The notes beneath the pieces were generated by a model, which had not been told where the DNA came from, made no database searches, and worked only from the letters and a program-made list of their open reading frames with translations. Made by a program: the position numbers and the translations under genes. A stretch of DNA of 64,000 nucleotides from Saururus chinensis (lineage: Eukaryota > Streptophyta > Magnoliopsida > Piperales > Saururaceae), in the NCBI GenBank assembly GCA_035235625.1, contig CP141146.1:3094501-3158500 (forward strand). The letters run 5' to 3'. Shown piece after piece: positions 51,104-62,699 of the stretch (position 1 is its first letter; each line of letters opens with the position of its first letter).

Positions 51104-52517
51104 TTAGCTATGTTGTTCATTGTACTTCCAATTTAAGGTAGTTTCCAATTTTAGGTTATCCACCACTGACTTAGCTATGATGTTCATTGTACTTCCACTG
51201 TCAATAATAACCTTACAAATTCTCTGTTTCACGATTCCAGTAGTGGAGAAGATGCTTTGTCTTTGAGGGTGTTCCTTTTGTTTTGGGGTATATAACAATC
51301 TTCTTACCACTAAAGTTGTAGCATAATCTTCGCAACTGATTCCTTCATGATCTCCTTGTACTTCCTCATTATTATAGTTCTTGCTTCGTCCTCTTCACCC
51401 TCATCTTCTACTAACTGAGCTTCTACCACTACGGTTGTTGGCGGTGGCTTTTTGGTGGGGCAAATATTGGAAGTTTATCTTGGCTGCTTGCATCAGTAAC
51501 AAATGATGGGTGTTGGATGTGCATAGGGATTCACTTTTGTTGGAGCAGAGGTGTACCTTCCTTTCTGTGTTGGTTTGCCTACATCCCATGTACCAACCTT
51601 GCTAGTTTGAGCTTCATCAGTAATTAACTTCATTCGTCCAATATTGGAAGCCTCAATAGACATTTTTGAGAAATTACTGTTTCGGACTCCAAATCTATCC
51701 AATAGGGCCTCAGTTCTTATAGCAGACTGTATGGCATCTGATAAGGTATAGAATGGATGACTAGCCAGCCGTTGCTGCAAATTATACCTTAATCCCCTAG
51801 TGAATCGAGCTATCTTTTGAGCCTCTAATTCATCTAAATTATCTCTAGCTACAAGCATCTGAAATTCAGTTACATAATTTACCATAGATTTACTTTCTTG
51901 TCTATATTCTTGGTACTGCATGAACAATATTTGTTCAAAGTCCAATGGTAAGAAACAACCCCTTAACAAATGCTTTACCAGAGTCCATGATATGATAGGA
52001 TGCTTCTCCTATCTCATTCTACTACTTGAATCTGGCTCCACCATGCCACAACACCACACTTGAATTTGCAAGTAACTAATTTAACCTTCATATCCTATGG
52101 AACTTCCATGCATTCAAAGAAATTTTCAACTTCATACATCCAACACAAAAATTCCTCCACATTAACTTGATCATTAAAAGATAGTAATTCTAATTTTGGT
52201 TTAAAGATAAGGAGGTTTTGGTTCACACCTTGTTGGTGTTGTTGGGCATCCTCAAATTAATCCACACTAGAATCATTTGCTTCATCACCAACCACACGAT
52301 TTCCCTAACCCTCAAGAATAGGAATTTGTCACTCAACCCTTATTCTTCCTTGCTCAGGGTTTTGGTGTCTTTGGAGGTGAGCATTCAACTATTGAATCTG
52401 CATTGTTAGTTGTTGCAGCTAGGTTTGCATTTGTTGTTGAGACTGTGTTTGAAGTTATATCAAACGAGCTAAACTCTGCTGCACAAACATTTCTTCATTC
52501 AGATCGTGAGTAGCCAT
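51104..52517 (-). pseudogene. Gypsy gag and protease remnant
   Basis: The minus strand opens with ATG at 52517 (MATHDLNEEM). The gag core at 51969-51660 reads YQEYRQESKSMVNYVTEFQ, IARFTRGLRYNLQQRL and DAIQSAIRTE, typical of plant gypsy gag. A decayed zinc-knuckle region follows near 51560-51470. Protease VIIDSGSTMNIIA at about 51205 keeps the D-S-G triad. Beyond it HILLGRPWKYDPHTL (about 50980-50930) leads towards RT and is then interrupted by the solo LTR. Confidence 0.85.
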
Positions 52518-52550
52518 GGGATGCTACTCAACTGGCCTCAACTACCGAAA

Positions 52551-53099
52551 TGATACACCCCTTTAAAAATTCACCTGCAAACAGAAAGTTAAAACAAAAA
52601 GGAAGAGAGAAATAAAAGTATCAAAGCTTCAAGAGAGTAATTCCAATAAACTTTAATCAACTGATATCAAGAAGTTGTCACATATCAATTTATGCTTATG
52701 TAGAAGTGCAATCTTGCACCTATTACATCAACCCGAATCCACAAGGTCTTCAATTAATCCTGCAAAACATTACACCTATCAAGTAAAGAAACTAAATTAA
52801 ATAAGAAACTCAAATCCATGAGCTCAAATCACCCAGAATCATAGAGAATTCCTCCATCAGTCTTCAATAACCATATATACCATCGACCCATTCCGCCCTA
52901 CATGCTGAACCATTCCATTACAGTGAGGGTTTGTGTGTAGCTTCTTTCCTACTTCTACTTATATCAAGTTCTTCTATTCTTAGACTAACTAAAATAACCA
53001 TTTGTTGGAGGAAAAAAGACAAGTTTACCCTCCCTACAAACCAATGTTTGTTGAAATGCCAAAGAGACCTCTATTCTCTTGTTTATTCTACTTGCATCA
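52551..53099 (-). repeat. 5' LTR of the 43-53 kb gypsy element
   Basis: 549 bp, pair of 43187-43763. The sequence just inside it on the minus strand (TTTCGGTAGTTGAGG) is not the common initiator-Met primer site, so the priming tRNA is unknown. Confidence 0.85.
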
Positions 53100-53104
53100 A
53101 GAAG

Positions 53105-53408
53105 GGACAAAAATAGAAGTTTGTTACAAACTTACGATTGATCATATATTATCCTTTTGTGGGAATATTGTTATGTAATATGGAAATTTTTGGTCTCCAA
53201 TGGCCATTTCAGAAGAGTTCTGCTAAAATGGCATCAAGGTTCAAATATGATAAACCTACTTTATCATTTAAATATTGCTAGTTATATGGTTCTAAAAAAT
53301 AGGCCTTGCTTATCGATGGTGTTTAGATGATGCAATGAACTTTCACATCACTAAAACATTTTTTATAAAATATATACTCGAATTTGTGAATAGAAGGTAG
53401 GTCATTCT
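53105..53408. other. TyDC4 upstream spacer, distal part
   Basis: Continues the spacer broken by the gypsy insertion. 53105-53320 matches 15497-15700 and 10685-10885, and 53320-53400 matches 15700-15800. The frame that is open in the TyDC1 and TyDC2 copies is shifted here. Confidence 0.75.
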
Positions 53409-53757
53409 TAGGGCTATTAATGAGTCGAGCTAGCTCGACTTGAACTAGCTCAACTCGAATTCGGTTTGGCTTGACTCGAATAAACCTTGAACTCGACTCT
53501 ATTCGGCTCAAACTTGAACACTATATATATATATATATATATATATAGTTCAAGCTCAATTCGAGCCTAGGCACATGATTCACTTATTGTAGTTTGAACT
53601 CGAGTTCAAGCCAAGTTTAAAATTTCTAAAATGAGCCAATTTTGAGTTAAAAATTTTGAGTTTGTTCGAGCTTCGAGCTGAGCTCGAACCAAGTCTCAAC
53701 AGTTTGAGTTTAAGTCGAGCAAGCCCATAGGCTCAACTTAGCTCGTTAATACTCCTA
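53409..53757. mobile_element. hAT-like element, 349 bp, CGAGCT-rich
   Basis: The ends TAGGGCTATTAATGAG and CTCGTTAATACTCCTA are inverted complements with few mismatches. The interior consists of diverged GAGCTCGA-type words, as in the 30.5 kb hAT-like element, so the two are relatives. A TA microsatellite is at 53522-53548. The flanking 8-mers match only in part (CATTCT against CTTTCT). Confidence 0.72.
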
Positions 53758-54429
53758 CTTTCTTGGATACTCTTTAATATTTTTAAATTTGTTAAAATAA
53801 AAATAAATATTTTTTTAAAATATAAAAATAAAATATCGATTATGCTAATAGCTTGGTTGAGACTATTGTTATATTGTTATATTCCTCGTCAAATTGCTCT
53901 GTGATCATATTCCACGCAAATTGCTTTCACATTCCACAAATGTCAATAATCATAACCCACACATTTTTAATGATATACTAATGACATTGCCAAATAACAA
54001 ACATAAAGGTCAAGAAAATATTGCATTTCATAAAGTAACTCTAACGGCTCTGAACATGCATATATCATAGAAAAGGCATGAGAACATAGATCATCCCTAA
54101 ATAAGAATATTATATACTATTTAAATTACTTAAGGAACCCTTGAGTAATTAGTGCCCACCTGATAATATAGCAATTCATTACATTATATAGACAACACCA
54201 CAATAGCTAAATGGTGAAGAGATGATTAAATTAGAAGGATAAGAAGTCAGAAGAGTTATTTAAGTCTAAAAAATTCTTTCGGATTTTTAGGGAAAGTAAG
54301 AGTTCAACGAACAACCATTCACATTCAATTAAGAAAGGGCTAATCAGCCACAGGATGACAGAATTTTAAAAGAATTATTTAGACCACCATTGTGTAATTA
54401 CATACAGGAGATTAGATAAAAAAGAAGAG
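53758..54429. other. 3' flank of TyDC5 and spacer
   Basis: 53758-53880 matches 11600-11740 in the TyDC1/TyDC2 spacer. 54235-54429 matches the 3' flank of TyDC3. No gene is supported between them. Confidence 0.6.
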
Positions 54430-55974
54430 TTAGCAGCAGTGGAGCCCATTGCCAATAGTGGAATACTGGAGGAGGGTGTCGGCGTACTCCTGCACTACAT
54501 TCCATGCCAGGTTGACATGGTGCTCCTCCGTGAGGGTGGCCCCCACCGCAAACCGGATCATGTAAACTCCGCCCACCACCGCGTGCGTCATGTACGCCTT
54601 GCCGGACGAGTTGATCGACTCCAGCAGCCTCTTGTTGAGCTCGTTCGCCTCCTCTTCCCCAGCCGAGACCACGGACGGCGGAAGGAGGCGGAAGCAGACC
54701 ATGGCGAAGTTCCGGGGCACAACCAGCTCGAACCTCCTGTCCTTAGCCACCAGCCCCTCCAACATCTTGGCCATCTTCACGTGTTTCCTAAGGAAGGTGC
54801 GCAAGTTGGCCACCCCGTAGCTCCGCAACACCATCCACAGCTTCAGCGCCCTGAACCTCCTGCTCAGCGCGATCTGCCAGTCCTTGTAGTCCACCACCTG
54901 CTTCGTCTCGGTAGCCTTGTTGCGGAGATATTCCGGGTTGGTGGAGAGTGCCTTGACCAGGGCGCTGGGGTCCTTGACCCACATGCAGCAGCAGTCGAGG
55001 GTGGTGAAGAACCACTTGTGGGCGTTGAAGCTCAACGAGTCGGCATCTTCCACACCGTCGATGAAATGCCTAAACTCCGGGCAGATGCAAGCGCTGCCGG
55101 CGTAGGCCGCATCTACGTGGACCCACATGCCGTACTCTTTGGCCACCTTGCAGAGGGGCCCCACCGGGTCGACGGCCGTGGAAGACGTGGTGCCCACGGT
55201 GGCGCAGAGGAAGAACGGGAGGAGGCCGTTGGCTAGGTCCTGTTCGATGGCGGCTTGGAGATTGGCAGGCGATAGTCCAAAGTGGTCAGACTTTGAGGTC
55301 TTGACAGCGCGGAAGTTGGCGGGGTGGATGCCGGCTATTTGAGCGGCCTTCTGGAGTGCGCAGTGGGTCTGATCGGATCCGTAGACAACAAGGCGGCCGA
55401 TGTGCTCGCGGCCAATGCGGTTAAGAAGGCGGTCGCGGGCAGCTGTGAGGGTGCAGAGGATGCCTTCACAGGTAGTGCCCTGCAGGACACCGCCGCCTCC
55501 GCCAGAGAAGAGGAAGGTGCTGGGGAGCTTGAGCATCTTGCCCAGCCAGTCCATGACGATGGTTTCAAGCTCGGTGGCGGCCGGGGAGCTCATCCAGTTG
55601 AAGCCCACGACGTTGAAGCCAGTGCTGAGCATCTCCCCCAAAAAGCCGGCCGTGCTGCCACTGGAGGGGAAGTAGGCGAAGTAGTTGGGGCTCTGCCAGT
55701 GGGTGATACCAGGGATAATATGGGACTGAACGTCTTGGAGGATGGATTCAATGGACTCCGGCTGGTTGGGGGCGGATTCTGGAAGGAGCTTCTTGAGGTA
55801 GCCGGGCTCCACCTTGCTGCGAACCGGGTACTTCTCGATGTCCCTGTAGTAGTCGGCAAGGAAGTCGACGACCATGTGGCCCTGCCTCCGGAAATCCTCC
55901 GGGTCCAAAGGATTCACCTGAGGGGCAGCTGCGGGGTTGTTGCCCAAGAAGACATCGGCGTGGAGGCTTCCCAT
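54430..55974 (-). CDS. TYDC: Tyrosine decarboxylase, copy 5 (intact, mosaic)
   Basis: A 514-aa single-exon enzyme with the full catalytic set (His204, Asp288, Lys320, Tyr363, Ser371), so active decarboxylase chemistry is expected. An in-frame stop shortly before MGSLHAD fixes the start. The body and leader follow TyDC4 (His217, Gln240, Lys397), while the C-terminal 80 or so residues follow TyDC3 (Ser437, Lys448, Tyr497). Its own changes are Phe254, Val436, Asn492, Thr500 and a divergent tail ([10 protein letters not shown]). Position 161 is Gly, unlike TyDC4. The 3' flank and the promoter from about 56130 upstream are TyDC3-like, which points to gene conversion. Confidence 0.95.
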   Translation of the reverse strand: MGSLHADVFLGNNPAAAPQVNPLDPEDFRRQGHMVVDFLADYYRDIEKYPVRSKVEPGYLKKLLPESAPNQPESIESILQDVQSHIIPGITHWQSPNYFAYFPSSGSTAGFLGEMLSTGFNVVGFNWMSSPAATELETIVMDWLGKMLKLPSTFLFSGGGGGVLQGTTCEGILCTLTAARDRLLNRIGREHIGRLVVYGSDQTHCALQKAAQIAGIHPANFRAVKTSKSDHFGLSPANLQAAIEQDLANGLLPFFLCATVGTTSSTAVDPVGPLCKVAKEYGMWVHVDAAYAGSACICPEFRHFIDGVEDADSLSFNAHKWFFTTLDCCCMWVKDPSALVKALSTNPEYLRNKATETKQVVDYKDWQIALSRRFRALKLWMVLRSYGVANLRTFLRKHVKMAKMLEGLVAKDRRFELVVPRNFAMVCFRLLPPSVVSAGEEEANELNKRLLESINSSGKAYMTHAVVGGVYMIRFAVGATLTEEHHVNLAWNVVQEYADTLLQYSTIGNGLHCC

Positions 55975-56270
55975 GTTTCCTACTGCTTAGATGATGCTCA
56001 AGCTGAATGCTAAGTAAGCTATTTCGATGTACGTGTCAGCTCTGTAGAAGCTGGGTTTGCTTGATTGAATGAGCTGAAGATACAATGAAGTGAAGAAGGC
56101 AAGAGGAGGAAATCCCAGAAAGAAAGAATGATTGAGGAGTGATGGGAGATGGGGGGGTGAGCGGAGGCGTTTAAATAAGGGGGAGGAAACTGGGGAGGCT
56201 TGAGTGGGCAGAAGCAGAGACGAAGGTGGGCTTAACCACATTGCAAACGTGAACGCGTCAAAGAAGAATA
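55975..56270 (-). promoter_or_regulatory. TyDC5 leader, TATA-like box and altered W-box block
   Basis: The leader to about 56090 is TyDC4-like; from about 56130 the sequence is TyDC3-like. The TATA-like TATTTAAA (- strand) is at 56170-56177, about 200 bases upstream of the ATG. The W-box core is changed to TTAACC (56232-56237), followed by ACATTGCAAACGTG. Confidence 0.6.
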
Positions 56271-58024
56271 CAGTGTAATTTAGTTGTGAAGTGTGGTTGG
56301 CTGGCTCAAATAGTCTGGTCATAGAGAAAAAGGCTCTTGCTGATCAGTCGTATAAGATGTGTATCTGCTTCGTGACTGACCTCTTCCTCCAAGACTAATT
56401 CTAAAAATTATAAAAAATACTATTTAATTTACAAATTAATGGGGCAGTGGCTTAAAGTCTAACGTAATACTCAGTCCGTTTTAAAATGGATTAGTTGAAA
56501 AAAATAAATAGGATAATTATTTTAGGACTGAAGAAATTAATACGGAGTAATATTTTGTATTGTTTCAAGTAACATGTACCACTGTTTTAAGAAAATGTGA
56601 AATATCTTTCAAAATACTAACATATATAAGGACGGAGGAAAGCAATACAAGTACTTTGAGATTACTCTGTAATTGAAGCAAAAACACTAAAATATATAAG
56701 TAGACAATGGCAGCTAATACATCATCACACTGACTGGTTCTTGCAAGACTTCTTAAAATAATTTAAAGACCGTGTCTAATTTATAAATTAATGAGGCAAT
56801 TGCTTTAAGTCTATGTAGTCATACTTTATAATGCTCCAAATAATATGCACTTTTAACAACTTTTTTTTTTTGCAATGCTTCAAATAATACGCACTTTTAA
56901 AAAAAGTAAACACTCCAACATTAATGAAATTGAATCCGTAAACCCAAAATTTAAGCATTTTTTTTGTCTCGAGGGTATTACACATTAATTAACATGCCCC
57001 CATACTTCGGAGTATGGACATGCAAGGATCGTCATATTATTGAAATTAACAACCATATCACTTTTACGCTATGCTAGCTTCTATTCCACTTGGGTTTTGG
57101 TAAGGAGTTGTTTGTATTCCTATGTACTGAATTAATCAATCGGCTTACTATTGTTATCTTGTGTTTTCAATCCCTTTGTCTTTCTATTGTATTTTTTCAT
57201 AAAATTTCTTACTATTTAATTCACATGTCTTTTATTGCAAGTATTATCCTTGTCTTTGACCTAAATGTAGCGCTGCTCTATATAGCAGTGTCCCGGGTTT
57301 TTTCTCATTAGGCGTAACCAAGAATTTGAAGGGGCCACTGTATCAAATATTTTGGGGAAAATTCTCACTTCTTCCTAGTATTCTTTATTTTCGTCCATAT
57401 TTTTTTTCACTATTGATTTAGTTTATCAAGTTCAAAGGCTTGTAATTGCATTATAATTAGCTAAATTCTTAGTTAAAGGTATTTAATGCATATTCTCGTG
57501 TTAATTTTGATTCAATGATGTCCTTTAGAGTATTAAATATTTTATTTAATAGTTATTATTTTGTAAAATTAATTAATTTCCCATTCACATTAGGTATGTA
57601 GAATTCATGTAAATTCCTTACAACTGATCAACTATGTCTTTTATGGGGCAAACGTTCAATCAATTACCATTGTTACGTGTACTATTTGTGTAATCATTGT
57701 ACTTTTAGATTGAAAATATTTTTATTTATTTTCAATTGAGTAATACTAAAAAGTAAGTTAACAAGTGGTATTTGTTAGAAGTGGATCCCCGCTGCCTTAA
57801 CGTTTGTTCTTAGATTGGTTCTCACATTAGTTATGTTCTGTTATTTATTTTTCTCTATATTTTTTTCATCAAATTTTTACTTAATTTCTCTTAATTTTAT
57901 AAGAAATCGCTCTTTTGAACATTATTATATTTTTATAAATTAGGTTTACATTAATTAGTAATTGAAGTTTTAATTAATATTATTCATACTTTCTTTTCAT
58001 GTGCTTTGACCTTAAAGTAAGTAC
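56271..58024. repeat. Upstream region of TyDC5, duplicated at TyDC3
   Basis: Matches 23960-25990 with indels: it lacks the 530-bp LTR-type insertion, and contains about 290 bp (57022-57310) missing at TyDC3, part of which resembles 15975-16112 upstream of TyDC2. No coding sequence. Confidence 0.7.
56468..56639. mobile_element. Stowaway-like MITE, TyDC5 copy
   Basis: TACTCAGTCCG at the left and AAGGACGGAGGA at the right. Same insertion as 24176-24364, inherited through duplication. Confidence 0.55.
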
Positions 58025-58029
58025 TATAG

Positions 58030-58679
58030 TGGTGTAGACCGATGAGTCTACAAAAGTTAAATTAAAGATAAAAAATATAAAAATAATTAACTTGATTTTG
58101 ATCTCTAAATTTTGAATTTCTAATTTTACACAATCTATAGAAAAAATCTAAAGTAATCTTAACATAATTAGGAGAAAATTTTTAATCTAATTTAACCAAA
58201 TAAAGAGTATAGCTTTAAGAATTAGAATAGGGATATCAAATCTAACCTAAAATAATAATCTAATCTAATCTAATTAATGGTTAAATCCTAATTCTAATGA
58301 ATTATGAAGGTTATACCCGACCCTGAGGCGGGTCATAACATTTCACCTTATTTCTGCTCCACTTCGTCCTCGAGGTGGTAACACCGATAAAAATATGCAC
58401 TTGGGCTCACCAATGCTCTACTTAAAATATGTATTAATAAGAGTTTGGGGAGTCAAGCCCAAGCGGTCCCTTGTAAACTCCAAACTAGTGCAAGTCTTTT
58501 TATGCAAACATCGACAAACCAAAACACAAAAAAACTATGGCTGAAATAGGAGACTGAGTCCCGGGCAAAATAGAGACACTAAATATATGTTGGTGTAGGA
58601 CCTTGGTCGAGAGACAAAGACTGATGAGTCCAACGGAACCTAAAAATCAAGGCTTCACCAGAGAACTCAAACCCTCTAT
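58030..58679 (-). mobile_element. LTR and internal stub of the GT47-bearing element
   Basis: A complete LTR at 58030-58340 (TGGTGTAGACC to GGGTCATAACA), preceded by TATAG at 58025-58029. 58341-58679 matches the internal DNA 26149-26542 and then stops abruptly at the TyDC fragment, so the rest of the element is deleted here. Confidence 0.7.
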
Positions 58680-59242
58680 GGCCAATGCGGTTAAGAAGAC
58701 GGTCGCGGGCTGTGAGAGTGCAGAGGATGCCTTCGCATGTAGTACCCTGCAGCACACCGCCACCTCCGCCAGAGAAGAGGAAGGTTCTGGGTAGCTTGAG
58801 CATCTTGCCCAGCCAGTCCATGACGATGGTTTCAAGCTCGGTGGCGGCCGGGGAGCTCATCCAGTTGAAGCCCACGACGTTGAAGCCAGTGCTGAGCATC
58901 TCCCCCAAGAAGCCGGCCGTGCTGCCACTGGAGGGGGAAGTAGGCGAAGTAGTTGGGGCTCTGCCTGTGGGTGATACCAGGGATAATATGGGACTGAACG
59001 TCTTGGAGGATGGACTCAATGGACTCCGGCTGGTTGGGGGCAGAGTCCGGGAGGAGCTTCTTGAGATAGCCAGGCTCCACCTTGCTGCGAACCGGGTACT
59101 TGTCGATGTCCCGGTAGTAGTCAGCAAGGAAGTTGACGACCATGTGACCCTGCCTCCGGAAATCCTCCGGGTCCAAAGGGTTCACCTGCGGGGCAGCTGC
59201 TGGGTTGTTGCCCGAGAAGACATCGGCATGGAGGCTGCCCAT
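58680..59242 (-). pseudogene. Tyrosine decarboxylase fragment, copy 6 (broken)
   Basis: Corresponds to residues 1 to about 189 of the intact enzymes; everything after RIG is missing, including the PLP lysine and catalytic loop. An extra G in the run at 58931-58936 shifts the frame after about residue 102, and one codon (an Ala of TAARD) is deleted near 58708. Trp93 is replaced by Arg. The 3' break joins directly to the interior of an LTR element, so the missing part was probably lost in one deletion that removed the end of both. It cannot make an active enzyme. Confidence 0.93.
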
Positions 59243-59400
59243 GTTTAATTTCCTTCTAGGTAGATATATATGATGATGAAGCTAATTAAATAAGATAAGC
59301 TAGCTAGCTTTAGGTGGGCAAGCAGGGTTTGCTTGACTGAATGAGCTGAAGAAGAAGAGGAGACGAAGGTCGGGAGGTTTGACCAAATTGCAAACGTGAA
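59243..59400 (-). promoter_or_regulatory. Remnant promoter of TyDC copy 6, TATA region deleted
   Basis: The leader (GCTTGACTGAATGAGCTGAAG) passes within a few bases into GACGAAGGTCGGGAGG and the W-box block TTGACCAAATTGCAAACGTG (59379 onward, core intact). About 170 bases that carry the TATA-like box in intact copies are absent. Confidence 0.65.
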
Positions 59401-60610
59401 AAAGTGAGTATAAAATAATTCACTGCTCTTCCTACCTACCTGCTGCTGCTGCGGAGCCTTTATTAAATAGGCCACATAGGGCTCCGAACATAAGTACATA
59501 AAGGATATCTGTATCTCGGGAGGCATATGTGGCTGGTCACGGAGTTGGTGAGTTGTTAAGGAAAATATTTTTTTAATATTATGTTTTTGAAGACGAAGAG
59601 CAGAGCTGTGCATCTAAAAAATCAATGGCGTACATCTTAACACAGATTAACGTGGAGTTACTTGTGCACCGTATATTTCAAATGTCAACGGCTGCTCTTA
59701 TAAGATCTCACCAGTATAGAAATTGCATACATAAGAGCATCTGACTGTTTCCCCTAACCGGAGCCTCATGACCAGCTTACATGGGTAAGTGTGGAACAAG
59801 GTCTTCACGGGGGACCTTCATACTATAAAATTACAAAAAAAAATTAAGAAGCAAAGAAGCCATGGTTGCCCTGAATTATTGCCTTTTTGCATACATTAGG
59901 ATGTAAGTCTTGGATCTGCACCCTGTGCTCCAGCATGGGGGTTCTTCGCCACGTATTGTGGGAGTGAGGCCCGAATGAGTGGACGGATAAAAAGTGGCCT
60001 GAGGGTGGAGTGGCCGAGCAGTTTCAGGTAACATAATGGCGCCTACGGGCAAAAGACTGAAAATAAAAAAATCATTGGAGTGGCATACGGTTGACCGAAG
60101 ACAAGTTGTCCTCAACAAAATCCATTTATGTGGTACTGGGGGCTTCCGAGTCCAAAGTACCAATTATTGGCTGCCATGTGGACCAAGACGTGCAATTAAT
60201 AGTAATTAGTGAAAGCAAAGTAATGATTATTTGGATATTATGTGACCTAGGAATGACCGGTCAAAAGCAACACGCAAAAGGCAAGGGGATTAAGTTACAT
60301 AATCAGTGCAACTGCTTATTTTTATGCATGCTTTTTTATTTGATGGTAAAGTTTTATTTATACTTATTTTATTTATTTATGACTCGGATTTATTATCTAT
60401 GTTACTTATTATAATGAAAAAAATATACATTTAAAAATGTCCATGAAATAAAAAACACTGACATACTTCCCAATGCGATCTTCCTTAAGCACCCCAAAAT
60501 AAAAACTAATATGATAACACCAAAAATAAAAGTATTTTTAGATTATATTTTACCATCAAAATAAATTTATGGAATTACTTATTTAATTATTAGAATAATA
60601 TCATATCTCA
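59401..60610. other. Intergenic DNA, no gene seen
   Basis: Short frames on both strands (59876-60163, 60091-60414) lack domains or coding bias. AT content rises towards 60600. Nothing further is recognisable. Confidence 0.55.
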
Positions 60611-61957
60611 ACTTCAGCAAGCTCAATCTAAATAGAAAATAATTGATAATATAAATCCCAGCCAGTAGTTGGGCTTTTGAATCAGCAAACAATTGCTAGG
60701 ATGTTAATGCTCTTAGGCATCAAGACTTACCACACTTTTACAGAAGTTGGCAAGCGAATATCAAGAAATAAACCAATGCATGATGATGCAAGGAAAAACC
60801 AACCATAATTAATTAAGTATTATTAGTATATTTTTTCATACACAAATAAAGGAAAAGAAAAGAAGTCTAGCATCATAGCCACAAACAAGGTCTGATTGCA
60901 AGATTCTAAATCTTTCATCTCATTCTCAGCTCCAAGACTTGGCTAGGATTTTTTTGTTCAATTTTGCTTTACCAAAACCAATTTCCTCGCTTGAAAAAAA
61001 TGCAGTTTTAAGCCTATGCTAACAACAAACATATTGATCATGAATCTCAATCAAGACCATCAATGTCATTTTTATACATCCATGCCCACTAACCCAAGTT
61101 CCGCACAATATATCATTACTTGATGTGTTATTCATGTATCTCATTGATTGTGCCTTGATAATAAGTAATTAACACTTCAGCAAGCTCAATCTAAAAAGAA
61201 AGCAATTGATAATATAAATCCTAGCCAGTAGTTGAGCTTTTAAATCAGCAAACAATTGCTAGGATGTTAATGCACTTAGGCATCAAGACTTACCACACTT
61301 TTACAAAAGTTGGCAAGCAAATATCAAGGAATAAATCATTGCACGATGATGCAAGGAAAAACCAACTATAATTAATTAAATATTATTAGTATATTTTTTC
61401 ATACACAAATAAAAGAAAAGAAAAGAAGTCTAGCATCTCAGCCACAAACAAGGTCTGATTAATCTTGCATCTCATTCTCAGCTCCAAGACTTGGCTAGTA
61501 TTTTTTTGTTCAATTTTGCTTTGCCAAAACCAATTTCCTCGCTTGAAAAAAATGCAGTTTTAAGCCTATGTTAACAACAAGCATATTGATCATGAATCTA
61601 AATCAAGACCATCAATGCCATTTCAAGTTCCGCACAATATATCATTACTTGATGTGTTATTCATGTATCTCACTGATTGTGCCTTGATAATAAGTAATTA
61701 ACACTTCAGCAAGCTCAATCTAAAAAGAAAACAATTGATAATATAAATCCTAGCCAGTAGTTGAGCTTTTGAATCAGTAAGCAATTGCTAGGATGTTAAT
61801 GCTCTTAGGCATGAAGACTTACCACACTTTTACAAAAGTTGGCAAGCAAATATCAAGGAATAAATCACTGCAGGATGATGCAAGGAGAAACCAACCATAA
61901 TTAATTAAATATTATTAGTATATTTTTTCATACACAAATAAAGAAAAGAAAAGAAGT
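60611..61957. repeat. Tandem repeat, about 2.5 copies of a 530-560 bp unit
   Basis: Units start at 60611, 61174 and 61703 with ACTTCAGCAAGCTCAATCTA. The first two are about 563 and 529 bp; the third breaks off at about 61957 within AAAGAAAAGAAGTC. Similarity is high (few substitutions plus small deletions). Motifs include GCCAGTAGTTG, CACACTTTTACA and TTGATGTGTTATTCATGT. No coding frame; no end structures of a known transposon. Confidence 0.9.
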
Positions 61958-62579
61958 CCCCCGGCAGGGAGGGGAATATCAATTATCAAAGTGGCCGCAA
62001 GAGACAGAACTTTGGACGGACGGGCGAGGTGGACAGTTATCGAAAACGGAAATCAAATACAAAATGAAACTGGTCGTCGACTCTGTCCTCCCTCATCAGC
62101 AACACCACCCAGGGTTCGCCGTTAAGCTCTCACGCCTTGGCCCGTCCATGACTCACGGACGGTGGATGTCCTTATCAGTTTCTCGTCGCATGTAGCTATC
62201 CTTATAAAGCTAAACAATTCCTCATCCGTTAATAAGTTTTTTTCCCATGTTCTCTACTCACTGTGAGCTTAGCATAAGTATATTAGCGCATGTTAGCATA
62301 AGCAATATTTACACTAATATGCGCTAACGTGTGCACTATTGATCCCAAAAATTTCCTTACTCTCGACTCATTGTCATAGACCATAAAAAATATTTCTCAT
62401 CTGTTATGCTCCCTTTGTTCCAAATTAATAATTTATAATAATATTAAGAAGAGCTTACTCAAGAGTCATTCATATTTATTAATAGGTCAACAGTGAAATT
62501 ATACTGTATATAATAATATAATTTATTATTATCCTTTATAATGAATTCCCTTATAAAGCCAATTGTGACCTAAGTTAGT
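61958..62579. other. Unassigned DNA with one GC-richer stretch
   Basis: 61958-62215 is richer in GC than its surroundings and ends in a TATA-like CTTATAAAG, but no ORF follows, so a promoter call is not justified. 62270-62410 resembles 21640-21850 downstream of TyDC3. Confidence 0.45.
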
Positions 62580-62699
62580 CAGAAGACCTCTTAGAATCCC
62601 CCCAACCGAGTTTATAACCATTGATTTCGAAGATGAAAAAGATCTATAAGACCTCTCTCCTATGGCCGCTCTAATAGTCTCAGCAACTATCGTAGCGAA

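Larger units (their letters stand above)
43187..53099 (-). mobile_element. Ty3/gypsy retrotransposon, minus orientation, with both LTRs
   Basis: LTRs are 43187-43763 (3' LTR) and 52551-53099 (5' LTR). Both start TGAT(G/A)CACCC and end GCATCA on the + strand. Flanks ATAAG (43182-43186) and AGAAG (53100-53104) are a 5-bp target duplication with one change. TyDC2's paralogous spacer (near 15491) is the empty site. A purine tract (GAGAGAGAGGAATC on the minus strand) abuts the 3' LTR. Gag, protease, RT, RNase H and integrase lie in gypsy order but with stops throughout. A 4.2 kb solo LTR splits it. The start of gag is probably the ATG at 52517. Confidence 0.9.

Noticed and set aside
54439-56013. 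Long + strand frames of 229-265 codons antisense to TyDC copies
   Set aside because: They are shadows produced by the GC-rich third positions of the real minus-strand genes and resemble no protein family.
60611-61957. CRISPR-like or other array system
   Set aside because: Units are over 500 bp, contiguous without spacers, in plant DNA.
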